Origin: a virus
DNA: 35,447 bases
IMG/VR virus record: IMGVR_UViG_3300003324_000812
Span: 1 to 35,447 of that record
Direction: 5' to 3' (one strand)
Both the position numbers and the translations under genes were made by a program. Under the pieces are notes generated by a model, which was not told where the DNA came from, did not search any database, and saw only the letters and a program-made list of their open reading frames with translations. This document shows positions 1 to 5,958 of this stretch, in pieces. Numbering within the stretch: the first letter of the stretch is position 1; the number at the start of each line of letters is the position of its first letter.

Positions 1-59
1 CATTGTAAAGAGGCGTGACGGGTGTGTTATACATACTATAAGCTGGCAATATGGCTTTC

Positions 60-85
60 TGTTCGTTGTTCGCGAACAGCGAACA
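60..85. repeat. 26-bp near-perfect palindrome of GTTCG half-sites
   Basis: Twelve of thirteen base pairs match around a CG centre (72|73); the only non-Watson-Crick pair is T66/G79. It contains the perfect 12-bp core TGTTCGCGAACA and four copies of the GTTCG/CGAAC half-site. This suits a dimeric or tetrameric DNA-binding protein, or a cruciform. No T-run follows, so it is not a terminator. Confidence 0.7.
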
Positions 86-91
86 TATGCA

Positions 92-210
92 GGCAATAGG
101 CCGGAATTGCACCGGCTATATAGCTTCTGTGGTAGCCATATATGTTTTTGATGTATGCCTACATCCACAATTCAGTTCACATGCGTGTCACTGTCCACGC
201 AGCTATTGCC
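92..210. other. Multi-helix structured element closed by an 8-bp stem
   Basis: GGCAATAG (92-99) pairs with CTATTGCC (203-210). Inside, four hairpins lie in series: GCCGG/CCGGC (100-116), ATATAGCT/AGCCATAT (118-141, one wobble on the minus strand), GATGTA/TACATC (150-165) and TGCGTG/CACGCA (182-201). Nearly all of the segment sits in helices that abut the closing stem. This looks like a folded RNA or a protein-assembly site. It is not a canonical tRNA: the T-arm-like hairpin has loop TGCAATT on the minus strand, but no D or anticodon arm fits. Confidence 0.5.
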
Positions 211-336
211 GTAAACTGGCGTCCTATTTTCCCTCAAGTTCCAAATCGGAAGCATCAATCCGTTGGAGTTAACTAGTAATAACCAACACGGATAAATTAT
301 ATCTTCCTGTCTTGAAGTATCGTCGGACATTAGTTA

Positions 337-441
337 TTAAAACAACCTAAAGTAAATTTCAAGCAATAAAATCAAAGCTAATCCAATAGCTAAAGTGGGA
401 ATAAAGAACACCAGAAATCTTTTAATCAATAATGCAAACAT
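337..441 (-). CDS. 34-aa single-span membrane peptide
   Basis: An ATG at 441 opens a 34-codon frame. The peptide starts MFALLIKRFL, is hydrophobic almost throughout (residues about 8-28), and ends in a short polar stretch. It follows the zinc protein gene at 456 by 14 bases in the same direction, as expected for the last gene of the leftward block. The upstream ribosome site is weak. It could be a small lysis or superinfection peptide, but nothing specific identifies it, and a chance frame is possible. Confidence 0.4.
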   Translation of the reverse strand: MFALLIKRFLVFFIPTLAIGLALILLLEIYFRLF

Positions 442-455
442 TATGACGATATCTT

Positions 456-845
456 CTAGCAACTCCATATAATTCCTTTACCTTCGCATGGTTTACAATC
501 AAACTCAAAATAACCACCATTAGGCATCACGCTTAGTTCTTTTCTTTTTCCATCACACACAGGACATTTATGCAGCTTTTTATTTTCTTGAACCACTTTA
601 TATTGCAAATGAGTAATTTCCTGGAATCTTTCTATTTCTTTTATTCTTTCTTCGAGCTTTTGAATCTGCTTGACCATAGGTGAGACAGCTTCTTCACCTG
701 GAAAATAAGGATCAGGATGATAAGAAATTGGATCAAAACAATTACAACATGGTTGAGGAGGAATAGATGTTTTAATGCTTTTAATTCCTGTCTTATGGCA
801 TAAGCATTCACAAAAAATAGAACTTACAGCTAGTTTTCCGCTCAT
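456..845 (-). CDS. Small zinc-binding protein with DnaJ-type CxxCxG motifs
   Basis: 129 aa. The C-terminal third has two CxxC knuckles (C94/C97 and C117/C120) in the contexts CPVCDGK and CKPCEGKG, resembling the DnaJ cysteine-rich zinc repeat seen in many small phage proteins. Residues about 56-90 are charged and heptad-like, probably a coiled coil. The N-terminus has another cysteine cluster (C12, C14, C16, C33, C34, C36), so a second metal site is possible. Its ATG overlaps the stop of the upstream gene (ATGA at 842-845), indicating translational coupling. Function is unknown; protein or nucleic-acid contact is likely. Confidence 0.75.
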   Translation of the reverse strand: MSGKLAVSSIFCECLCHKTGIKSIKTSIPPQPCCNCFDPISYHPDPYFPGEEAVSPMVKQIQKLEERIKEIERFQEITHLQYKVVQENKKLHKCPVCDGKRKELSVMPNGGYFEFDCKPCEGKGIIWSC

Positions 846-1048
846 ATATTGATTATCCTTTTCACCTTAGGATGACTAATTTTATGGAGCAGTTTCACAT
901 TTTCAATATGTCTCTTAGCTTCTTCTTCTGTACTATCAGAAAAATATCCGTTATCCCAAGAAAGCCAAGATAAAATTCCATCCACTCCTTTTGATTGAAT
1001 TTGAAATGTTCCATTATCCATCTCTAATATTCTAAATTTAGGACTCAT
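842..1048 (-). CDS. Hypothetical phage protein, 68 aa
   Basis: A small polar protein (MSPKFRILEMDNGTF...) with a tryptophan-rich centre (GILSWLSWDNGYF) and a helical C-terminus. I chose the ATG at 1048 because it overlaps the upstream stop as ATGA (1045-1048); the ATG at 1063 has no ribosome site. The W-x2-W core followed by an EEEAKRHIE helix is a pattern seen in short phage proteins of unknown role. No catalytic motif is visible. Confidence 0.7.
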   Translation of the reverse strand: MSPKFRILEMDNGTFQIQSKGVDGILSWLSWDNGYFSDSTEEEAKRHIENVKLLHKISHPKVKRIINI

Positions 1049-1248
1049 TCCATTACCTGCCATTTATTACTAAATAATTCTTCAACTGTCGGCGTAAATT
1101 CTTTGAGCTGCATGCTCATAAAATCACAATAAACCAATGCATGATCAGGCATTGTTGATTTAATTATGTAATTAACACCATCATCCCAGTCTTTATGGAT
1201 AATGCGTTTGTATGATAGTATTTCATTTTGAAGTTCGAATAGGGTCAT
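1045..1248 (-). CDS. Divergent Tad2/DUF2829-like protein (possible anti-Thoeris)
   Basis: 67 aa. It keeps the outline of DUF2829 (Tad2) proteins: an N-terminal helix, a basic stretch leading to a tryptophan (KRIIHKDW, W21), a short YI strand, a variable middle, and the closing block PTVEELFSNKWQVME (W63), comparable with the family ending S-x-E-D-x-x-A-x-D-W-E-V. W21 and W63 sit at the same positions as in the more typical homologue at 34895-35095. Tad2 proteins sequester the signalling nucleotide made by Thoeris. This one is distant, so the assignment is an inference; another small phage fold is possible. Confidence 0.5.
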   Translation of the reverse strand: MTLFELQNEILSYKRIIHKDWDDGVNYIIKSTMPDHALVYCDFMSMQLKEFTPTVEELFSNKWQVME

Positions 1249-1461
1249 TTAATCTACCAGCTGCTCTGATATTAACTCATACGCACAATCTAAATCTCTT
1301 TCATTATTAATAGGAATTTCAATATGGGAATTAAGAAGCACTATTTTTAATTTAAAATCTTCTGTTTTTATATCAGCATATTTGGAAACAAAAACAATAT
1401 GTTCTTTTTTAATCAAAAAATTTCCGAATTTGATAAATTTATTTTTAGTTTTAAATAGCAT
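1249..1461 (-). CDS. Hypothetical phage protein, 70 aa
   Basis: MLFKTKNKFIKFGN... The sequence alternates short beta-like stretches (FIKFGNFLI, IVFVSKYA, LKIVLLNSHIEIPI) and ends with a helix (CAYELISEQL). This strand-rich, helix-capped pattern recurs in small phage proteins that resemble PH or LytTR-like folds, but I do not recognise the family. A good ribosome site (GGAGAAATAA) precedes the ATG. It abuts the next gene downstream with no gap, so it belongs to the same leftward transcript. Confidence 0.7.
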   Translation of the reverse strand: MLFKTKNKFIKFGNFLIKKEHIVFVSKYADIKTEDFKLKIVLLNSHIEIPINNERDLDCAYELISEQLVD

Positions 1462-1480
1462 TTATTTCTCCAAAACATAA

Positions 1481-1609
1481 CTATGAAACATGCACAAAAC
1501 AATTTTTCACACCTTTTATCATTTCTATACATTTTAATATTTTGTAATATTCTTCCATGCAAATATTTTCTTCTAAAATAACTACTAAATTCATTTTTAT
1601 CTCAGTCAT
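1481..1609 (-). CDS. Hypothetical 42-aa protein
   Basis: An ATG at 1609 overlaps the stop of the YopX-type gene (ATGA, 1606-1609). The peptide MTEIKMNLVVILEENICMEEYYKILKC... reads as one beta strand (LVVIL) and one helix (EEYYKILKCIEMIKG), ending VKNCFVHVS, which resembles half of a ferredoxin-like fold. Stop-start coupling and codon use like its neighbours make it credible. Function unknown. Confidence 0.6.
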   Translation of the reverse strand: MTEIKMNLVVILEENICMEEYYKILKCIEMIKGVKNCFVHVS

Positions 1610-1947
1610 TTATTCTCCAACAGCTCAGGATTTTGATGGATATTGCCGATGATAACAGAACCTTCTATTGGAACTTCATAACCATAAATACTATTACAAC
1701 ATCCGCAAGATTCTTTAAATTCAGAATTCATTATGTCTATTACACGCAGTCCGTTGGCAGATTCAAATCTCAAAATATCCCCTTCGAATATCTTCTTTCC
1801 TTCAGCATCTAATAGGCCTGTGAATTGTTCTAATATACCATCGAATGTATTTTCAAAATGCGCAAAAAATCCTTCAAGTGACATTTCTTTAGAATAAGTA
1901 TATGTTTTATCTTTTCTGTCAAAATATCGAAATTCAATCGGTCTCAT
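1606..1947 (-). CDS. YopX family protein
   Basis: 113 aa, about 20-30 residues short of many family members. It shows the YopX hallmarks in order: an N-terminal RPIEFRYFDRKDKTY block, the central QFTGLLDAEGKKIFEGDILRFE segment (family pattern QYTGLKDKNGKEIYEGDIV) and the C-terminal VIIGNIHQNPELL. The fold is a beta-barrel of unknown biochemical role, widespread in phages and prophages. A CGCC motif (residues 81-84) is extra. It couples to the upstream gene by a 14-bp overlap and to the downstream 42-aa gene by ATGA. Confidence 0.9.
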   Translation of the reverse strand: MRPIEFRYFDRKDKTYTYSKEMSLEGFFAHFENTFDGILEQFTGLLDAEGKKIFEGDILRFESANGLRVIDIMNSEFKESCGCCNSIYGYEVPIEGSVIIGNIHQNPELLENK

Positions 1948-2125
1948 TATTTCCTCTATATTTTACAATAAATTCTTTTAATTCTAATGCATAACAAATC
2001 TTATCTTTATATTCATAAGCTGTTAATATTTCAGACGGAAGATGTGATCGTAAAAATTTTTGAAGAGTAGATTTTTTTCTAAATTCTTTCCTCTTTAATT
2101 CATAATAAGTTACCTCTATTTTCAT
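1934..2125 (-). CDS. Hypothetical phage protein, 63 aa
   Basis: Small, lysine-rich (MKIEVTYYELKRKEFRKK...) and probably alpha/beta. The opening IEVTYYELK, central RSHLPSEILTAYEY and closing FIVKY pattern is like small phage proteins of ferredoxin-like or RHH size, but no family is recognised. Its start overlaps the upstream zinc protein gene as ATGA, and its end overlaps the YopX-type gene by 14 bp, so all are translated from one message. Confidence 0.7.
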   Translation of the reverse strand: MKIEVTYYELKRKEFRKKSTLQKFLRSHLPSEILTAYEYKDKICYALELKEFIVKYRGNNETD

Positions 2126-2295
2126 TCTTCAGGCTCTCCGCAAAAGTAACCATAGGTGACCCAATCTCCTCTCTTAACGATCTGATCTATCCTTTTCTTA
2201 ACTTCTTCTGAAAGCTTTCGACCGCATTTATTTTCGCAATTTGGAGAAACACAGTATTTTTCAACTGATTGCTTTTGATAGCTAATCGACGTCAT
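2122..2295 (-). CDS. Small zinc-finger-like phage protein, 57 aa
   Basis: MTSISYQKQSVEKYC... Four cysteines (C15, C20, C24, C52) occur in the pattern YCVSPNCENKCGRKL...YGYFCGEPEE. I recall short phage proteins with a CGR-x-L centre and a terminal FC(G/D)E. One zinc site is likely. The 14-bp overlap with the gene upstream and the ATGA junction downstream place it in the leftward accessory operon. Role unknown; DNA or protein contact is the default inference. Confidence 0.7.
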   Translation of the reverse strand: MTSISYQKQSVEKYCVSPNCENKCGRKLSEEVKKRIDQIVKRGDWVTYGYFCGEPEE

Positions 2296-2458
2296 CTATT
2301 TTCCATTCGTGGCTTGGGTCTGGGATGAATACCATTGCATCTGTTTGCAATTCATTATTTAAAAACCCATAACAACTTATAACCCATCCACCAATTACTT
2401 TTGCTCTACATGTTTCGAATTGGCTTCCTTCGCAAATTATTTCCCATTCAAATTTCAT
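2282..2458 (-). CDS. Conserved small phage protein with GGW...FIPDPSHEW motif, 58 aa
   Basis: ATG at 2458 is preceded by the ribosome site AAGGAAAAATC. The sequence opens MKFEWEIICEG, then IGGWVISCYG and ends VFIPDPSHEWKIDDVD. The GGW-(I/V)-V strand followed by F-(I/V)-P-D-P-x-H-x-W is a recurring signature in 50-60 aa phage proteins of unknown function. It is all-beta in appearance with no catalytic residues evident. It lies just downstream of the XRE-sigma4 gene. Confidence 0.75.
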   Translation of the reverse strand: MKFEWEIICEGSQFETCRAKVIGGWVISCYGFLNNELQTDAMVFIPDPSHEWKIDDVD

Positions 2459-2489
2459 GATTTTTCCTTAATTTCAAGCATAGTATTAA

Positions 2490-3110
2490 TTATTCTTCAT
2501 ATTCTCTTACATATTCCATCAATTTATTTGCTTTGTCTGGATGACGCATTTTACGCAAAGCTCTTGCTTCAATTTGCCTTACCCTCTCTCTAGAAATTCC
2601 ACCTTTATATCCGTCTAATTCTAATCTTTCACCTATTTCCTCTAAAGTATATTCTTTGTCATATTCACCTAATCCCATTCTCATTTGAATTATTTTTTTT
2701 TCTAAATTAGTTAAGCTTTCAAGAACAGTTTCTATTGAATTCTGCATCTGATCTATTGAATAATATTCTTCTAATAATTTTTGATTATCCGATTGATTCA
2801 TAATAAATATTGCTTCTGCTTCTTTAACTTTTAATGTTTTCTTATTTGTTTTAAGATTAGCTTCCATTTGACTAGCACTAAATATTTCTTCTGGAATACA
2901 ATTTAACTCATCACATAATTTTACTATTGACTTTTTTATCCTTCCCCTATCATCAAAAATTGATTCTTTCATATTCAAAAACTTACATAACCTTCCATAC
3001 GAAATACCTGTAGCTTTACAAAATATATGTGGGCTTGAATATCCTTGCTCTTCTATTTTGGTAAGAATTAAATTATTTCTTACTTTCATATCTATCCGAT
3101 ATTCTTCCAT
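2490..3110 (-). CDS. Chimeric XRE-type HTH / sigma-70 region 4 transcription factor
   Basis: 206 aa. Residues 8-78 look like a Cro/CI (XRE) helix-turn-helix domain (ATGISYGRLCKFLN, then KLCDELNCIPEEIF). A linker of about 50 residues follows. Residues 132-192 are sigma-70 region 4: LTNLEKKIIQMRMGL, then TLEEIGERL and the classical 4.2 helix SRERVRQIEARALRKMRHP. Sigma region 2, needed for -10 recognition and melting, is absent, so it cannot be a complete sigma factor. Region 4 normally binds the beta-flap of RNA polymerase and a -35 element; with an XRE domain the protein could redirect host polymerase. A GAGGAT ribosome site precedes ATG 3110. Its place between terminase and late accessory genes suggests middle/late gene control (inference). 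Confidence 0.85.
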   Translation of the reverse strand: MEEYRIDMKVRNNLILTKIEEQGYSSPHIFCKATGISYGRLCKFLNMKESIFDDRGRIKKSIVKLCDELNCIPEEIFSASQMEANLKTNKKTLKVKEAEAIFIMNQSDNQKLLEEYYSIDQMQNSIETVLESLTNLEKKIIQMRMGLGEYDKEYTLEEIGERLELDGYKGGISRERVRQIEARALRKMRHPDKANKLMEYVREYEE

Positions 3111-3144
3111 TAAAATATCCTCAGTACAGGATTAAACATAAAAA

Positions 3145-3357
3145 TTAATTTTTTGGAGGTTTAGGCAATCTCATAAAATGAGATATTTCGTTAAGTTCTT
3201 TTCCATCATTTGTATAATATTCATAATGTGGTAATTGATGATTTTCATTACCAAATGGATAATATTTTCCAAACCCAATAATTCCTGATTTCTCTGAATA
3301 TAATAAATATGATTCGTCTGTAGATACTTTTTGTTTATTTATTCTTTCCCATTTCAT
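3145..3357 (-). CDS. DUF551-like protein
   Basis: 70 aa from the ATG at 3357, which overlaps the terminase stop as TGATG and has an AAGGA ribosome site; a TTG three bases earlier is less likely. The N-terminal KWERINKQKVSTDESYLLY and C-terminal HFMRLPKPPKN fit the DUF551 plan, where a Trp-containing start leads to an ending like H-W-M-P-L-P-x-P-P. Function is unknown. DUF551 proteins are common small accessory proteins of tailed phages. Confidence 0.7.
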   Translation of the reverse strand: MKWERINKQKVSTDESYLLYSEKSGIIGFGKYYPFGNENHQLPHYEYYTNDGKELNEISHFMRLPKPPKN

Positions 3358-4913
3358 CAAAAAATCCTTAATACAGGGTTAAACATATCCACTTCTTTTT
3401 TAGGCGCTTTATCAGCCAATATTCTACTAGCAGCAAACTCTAACAAAATATACTGCAACGCATCTTGTAAATGCGAAGCCATGTTCTTATGCGGCACTTC
3501 TTTGTAACGCTCTTCACCACCAACACTAATACGCTTGTAAATGTAATCTTTAACAAAACCTTTAATCAGTTTAGGACATCCTTGGCGACATACAATCAAT
3601 TTAGGCTGTCCGTCTATCATGCCATTCAGAAAATACCGTACAGATCCTATTCTTGGCTCTAAATCATTAGTATTAGCCGGCGCTGTATCAATACCAAGTG
3701 AGTTAAGCTCACCAATACAACTTAATTCCTCCATGATGTCATCACCAGCAATACCACTAGGATCGGCTCTTGAAATCCCTATTTTGTTATAAGGAAAATC
3801 TCTTTGTAAGCTTGGGAGCACAATATCTTGCGCAAATGTTCTAATACCAATATCTTCCCCTTGATATTCTTTCAATATCCTTATCTGTCCTCTTGGAGAA
3901 ATCTGAATAACAACACAAGCTGGTGTTAAGCCAAAGTCCCAGCCTAAATGTATCGGATCTCCCTGTATTGCTGTTATTTTATCAACCGCATGTAAATCCG
4001 AATTAAACTCAGGATAAACACGCTTACCAAAACCGACCGATCCATATTCACCCAAACAATAGACTTTAACAAAGTCTTCCGTCTGTCCTTCAGCAAGCTT
4101 TGTATAGTAGTCACTCGCCAAATTAGCAGCATTATCGCAATTCGGGTTTTGATACCACTTATTGTCCTCATCTTTCAATAATCCGGGTGGTTGGTGAAAT
4201 ATTTTGTAGCTTTCCAAAGTTTTAAGCTCGAAGTCGCGATATATCCAATGGTCAATATCGGGAGGATTAGTGTCGCATATAATACCAGACCAATAATCAG
4301 TGGGACAAAAAGCACGAGACGGATAACGTTTATTAACACGACCTTTGAAATGAGCCAAAGTTCCTTGCGGTACTTCTGATAATTCATTAATGTAACATCC
4401 AGTAACTTCTAATGATTTGATTTTACGTAAGTCTTCTTCTCGGTCAAGCGCTATGAATATTAATTCTAATTCAACAATTCCATTACCATCATTAAAGATA
4501 TGTTCATAAGTTAGCAATGGCTTTTGACGCTTTCTAATCTCACCTAATTCTCCGAACCAGGCCAACCATGTTTGGAGTGTTGTTGATTGGAGTTCTCCAC
4601 TTGTGTTTCTGACGATTGCCCATCTTGATCTGCGTTTGCCGTTGTTCCAAACAGGCATATTAATTGATCGTCTAACAATCTCGTTAACGCACCACGTGCT
4701 TTTCCCACTTCCATAAGGACCAATAATGAGACGCACAAAAGAATTATCAGCGTGAGCAATATCCCCTGTAGCAGTCGGCAAATAGATTCTGTCTTTTTCG
4801 TTACCATGAATTATTGTTTCCTTACCATTAATAGTTATGTGTTTTTGATCTTGGTGTTTTAGAGAGTGCTTGATTGAATTTATTTCTTGACGCAATTGCG
4901 CAATCGATGTCAT
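3357..4913 (-). CDS. Terminase large subunit
   Basis: 518 aa, close to P22 gp2 (499 aa). This is the packaging motor ATPase with a C-terminal headful nuclease. Walker A is GPYGSGKST (65-73); the Walker B region with its catalytic acidic residue is CYINELSE (173-180). An RNase H-like nuclease is indicated by WDFG (D326), then SRADPSG (D384), and an acidic residue in LQDALQY near the C-terminus. The ATG overlaps the stop of the zinc-ribbon gene upstream (ATGA, 4910-4913). The small terminase lies two genes upstream, so the pair is co-transcribed leftward. It acts at the portal vertex of the procapsid. Confidence 0.93.
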   Translation of the reverse strand: MTSIAQLRQEINSIKHSLKHQDQKHITINGKETIIHGNEKDRIYLPTATGDIAHADNSFVRLIIGPYGSGKSTWCVNEIVRRSINMPVWNNGKRRSRWAIVRNTSGELQSTTLQTWLAWFGELGEIRKRQKPLLTYEHIFNDGNGIVELELIFIALDREEDLRKIKSLEVTGCYINELSEVPQGTLAHFKGRVNKRYPSRAFCPTDYWSGIICDTNPPDIDHWIYRDFELKTLESYKIFHQPPGLLKDEDNKWYQNPNCDNAANLASDYYTKLAEGQTEDFVKVYCLGEYGSVGFGKRVYPEFNSDLHAVDKITAIQGDPIHLGWDFGLTPACVVIQISPRGQIRILKEYQGEDIGIRTFAQDIVLPSLQRDFPYNKIGISRADPSGIAGDDIMEELSCIGELNSLGIDTAPANTNDLEPRIGSVRYFLNGMIDGQPKLIVCRQGCPKLIKGFVKDYIYKRISVGGEERYKEVPHKNMASHLQDALQYILLEFAASRILADKAPKKEVDMFNPVLRIF

Positions 4914-5095
4914 TTAACATTTCCAAGATTAAATCTATCATCATTCGGTTTTCTAGGTTGTTTTAGCTGTTCAGCAGTTGTAAATCTTAAACCACATTTC
5001 AAACATTGCCTACGTCTATTGATAAGATTTCGCTTGTCATCATGACGAGTATAAACAATTTCACTATGTGAATATCCGCAACCTTTGCACTGCAT
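4910..5095 (-). CDS. NrdR-like zinc-ribbon protein
   Basis: 61 aa. C3/C6 and C31/C34 form a zinc ribbon in the arrangement of the NrdR N-terminus: MQCKGCGYSHSEIVYTR, then a basic NRRRQCLKCGLRFTT block. The ATP-cone of true NrdR is missing, so this is not a ribonucleotide-reductase repressor. Similar orphan ribbons sit beside terminase genes in other podoviruses. It may bind DNA at the packaging site (inference). TAATG coupling to the gene upstream (5093-5097) and ATGA coupling to the terminase downstream. Confidence 0.8.
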   Translation of the reverse strand: MQCKGCGYSHSEIVYTRHDDKRNLINRRRQCLKCGLRFTTAEQLKQPRKPNDDRFNLGNVK

Positions 5096-5274
5096 TATTT
5101 GCGTAAACCACGAAGTGTTTTAGCTAAGTTAGCTCTTTTAGCTAAAGTTTTATTCTTTGAATGCGAAGCTTTATTCAACTTCGCTTCAGAAATCTTTTCA
5201 CCCTTTTTAACTTTCAGTGAAGAGCGTAAAGCGCCAGGGGATTTTATCGCTTTAGCGATCCAATTCTTCGCCAT
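5095..5274 (-). CDS. Conserved basic phage protein MAKNWIAKAIK..., 59 aa
   Basis: ATG at 5274 has the strong ribosome site AAAAGGAAATAAAG. The peptide opens MAKNWIAKAIKSPGALRSS and continues with KKGEKI, SHSKNKTLAKRANLA and TLRGLRK. I recognise this as a small family common in podo- and siphoviruses, with the pattern W-I-x-x-A-I-K-x-P-G-A-L-H at the start and K-R-A-x-L-A-x-T-L-R at the end. Function unknown; its strong positive charge suggests DNA or capsid contact. It overlaps the small terminase gene by 23 bp and couples to the zinc-ribbon gene by TAATG. Confidence 0.8.
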   Translation of the reverse strand: MAKNWIAKAIKSPGALRSSLKVKKGEKISEAKLNKASHSKNKTLAKRANLAKTLRGLRK

Positions 5275-5677
5275 CTTTATTTCCTTTTATTAAGAGCTTC
5301 AATTCTTCAACTTCTTGAGCAAGTTCTTGAATTGCTACATTAGCGCTAAAATCTTTTTGATAGGCATGCTCAAGTGTCCATTCAGCACCTTTATGTCCTT
5401 TTTCAGCATTTTTTGCCTTTTCTCTGCACCATTTTACTTCTTTTTTCTTCACATTGGCTAGAGACTGAACTAAATATGTACAAAGTGATTCTTTATCTTC
5501 ATAAAGATCACATTCACCTTGTTTAATCCAGTTATAAAATATTCTTTCGCTAATAAGATGGGATTCAGCAGCTAATTTTTGAGTAGACCCTTCAGCAATA
5601 TCTTTAACAATAGAATCAATAAGTGGTTTATTGAGCTTCTTAAAGAGATAGCCTCGTTTATTTGGCTTAACATCCAT
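5252..5677 (-). CDS. Terminase small subunit (HTH type)
   Basis: 141 aa from ATG 5677 (AAAGGGA ribosome site; an upstream TTG has none). The N-terminal half has a helix-turn-helix typical of small terminases: STQKLAAESHLISERIFYNWIK, then GECDLYEDKESLCTYLV. The centre KKKEVKWCREKAKNAEKGHK followed by GAEWTLEHAYQKDF matches the family pattern of (A/E)-x-x-x-L-E-R-x-Y-P-x-x-(F/W). The C-terminal helix ELAQEVEELKLLIKG likely mediates oligomerisation. It recognises the packaging site and hands DNA to the large subunit encoded 340 bp downstream. Confidence 0.82.
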   Translation of the reverse strand: MDVKPNKRGYLFKKLNKPLIDSIVKDIAEGSTQKLAAESHLISERIFYNWIKQGECDLYEDKESLCTYLVQSLANVKKKEVKWCREKAKNAEKGHKGAEWTLEHAYQKDFSANVAIQELAQEVEELKLLIKGNKDGEELDR

Positions 5678-5711
5678 TACTTGCAATTCCCTTTGCAAAT
5701 TTAATGGTTAA

Positions 5712-5924
5712 TTATGTCACCAAAACATATCCTCTTTGCAATCTTTTTTTTGAAATTCGTTCAATTTCTTTTCGAATAATGTCTTTGCAACCATAGCCAA
5801 AATGCATAATGATGCGATGATTAACGCCGCCGCGAATAACAGTAAGCACCAATACATCAAACATATCCTTTTCTACAATTAAGTAGTAATAACGACCATT
5901 AGATTTATTTTCAAACTTTATCAT
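5712..5924 (-). CDS. Stand-alone WGR-like domain protein
   Basis: 70 aa. The sequence NGRYYYLIVEKDMFDVLVLTVIRGG, then HRIIMHFGYGCKDIIRKEIERISKKRLQRGYVLV follows the WGR domain plan: a Y/W-x-I strand, D-L-F, V-x-R-x-W-G-R (here VIRGG), and a C-terminal helix ending K-R-x-R-G-Y. WGR domains occur in PARPs, DNA ligases and MolR-like proteins and contact nucleic acid. As a single-domain phage protein it is a small DNA/RNA-binding candidate. The exact W-G-R tripeptide is replaced, so the family call rests on the overall pattern. Confidence 0.65.
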   Translation of the reverse strand: MIKFENKSNGRYYYLIVEKDMFDVLVLTVIRGGVNHRIIMHFGYGCKDIIRKEIERISKKRLQRGYVLVT

Positions 5925-5926
5925 GT

Positions 5927-5957
5927 AAGCCTCAGATAGATTGCCTATCCTTGGCTA
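5927..5957 (-). promoter_or_regulatory. Leader hairpin over the WGR gene ribosome site
   Basis: GATAG (5935-5939) pairs with CTATC (5945-5949), and AGCC (5928-5931) with GGCT (5953-5956). The GAGG ribosome site of the WGR gene falls inside the outer stem, so folding of the message could limit its translation. The outer stem is only four pairs. Confidence 0.3.
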
Positions 5958-5958
5958 A

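Larger units (their letters stand above)
1..336. other. Non-coding, structured, G+C-richer region
   Basis: No convincing gene is seen here. Base composition is clearly richer in G+C than the adjoining genes. It holds a near-perfect 26-bp palindrome (60-85), a multi-helix domain closed by an 8-bp stem (92-210), and an imperfect hairpin near 258-292. It lies downstream of the leftward accessory genes and, if the window is circular, directly upstream of the late promoter near 35.4 kb. Packaging site, structured RNA or regulatory leader are all possible. A piece of host DNA at a prophage edge is the alternative, but no integrase supports it. Confidence 0.6.

Noticed and set aside
92-210. tRNA gene on the minus strand
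   Set aside because: A closing stem and a T-arm-like hairpin exist, but the length is 119, the loop is TGCAATT, and no anticodon or D arm can be placed.
51-272. 73-codon plus-strand frame in the left region
   Set aside because: No ribosome site, no recognisable protein pattern, and it runs across the multi-helix element and the 26-bp palindrome.
172-330. 52-codon minus-strand frame in the left region
   Set aside because: No ribosome site and no family resemblance; kept only as part of the compositional finding.
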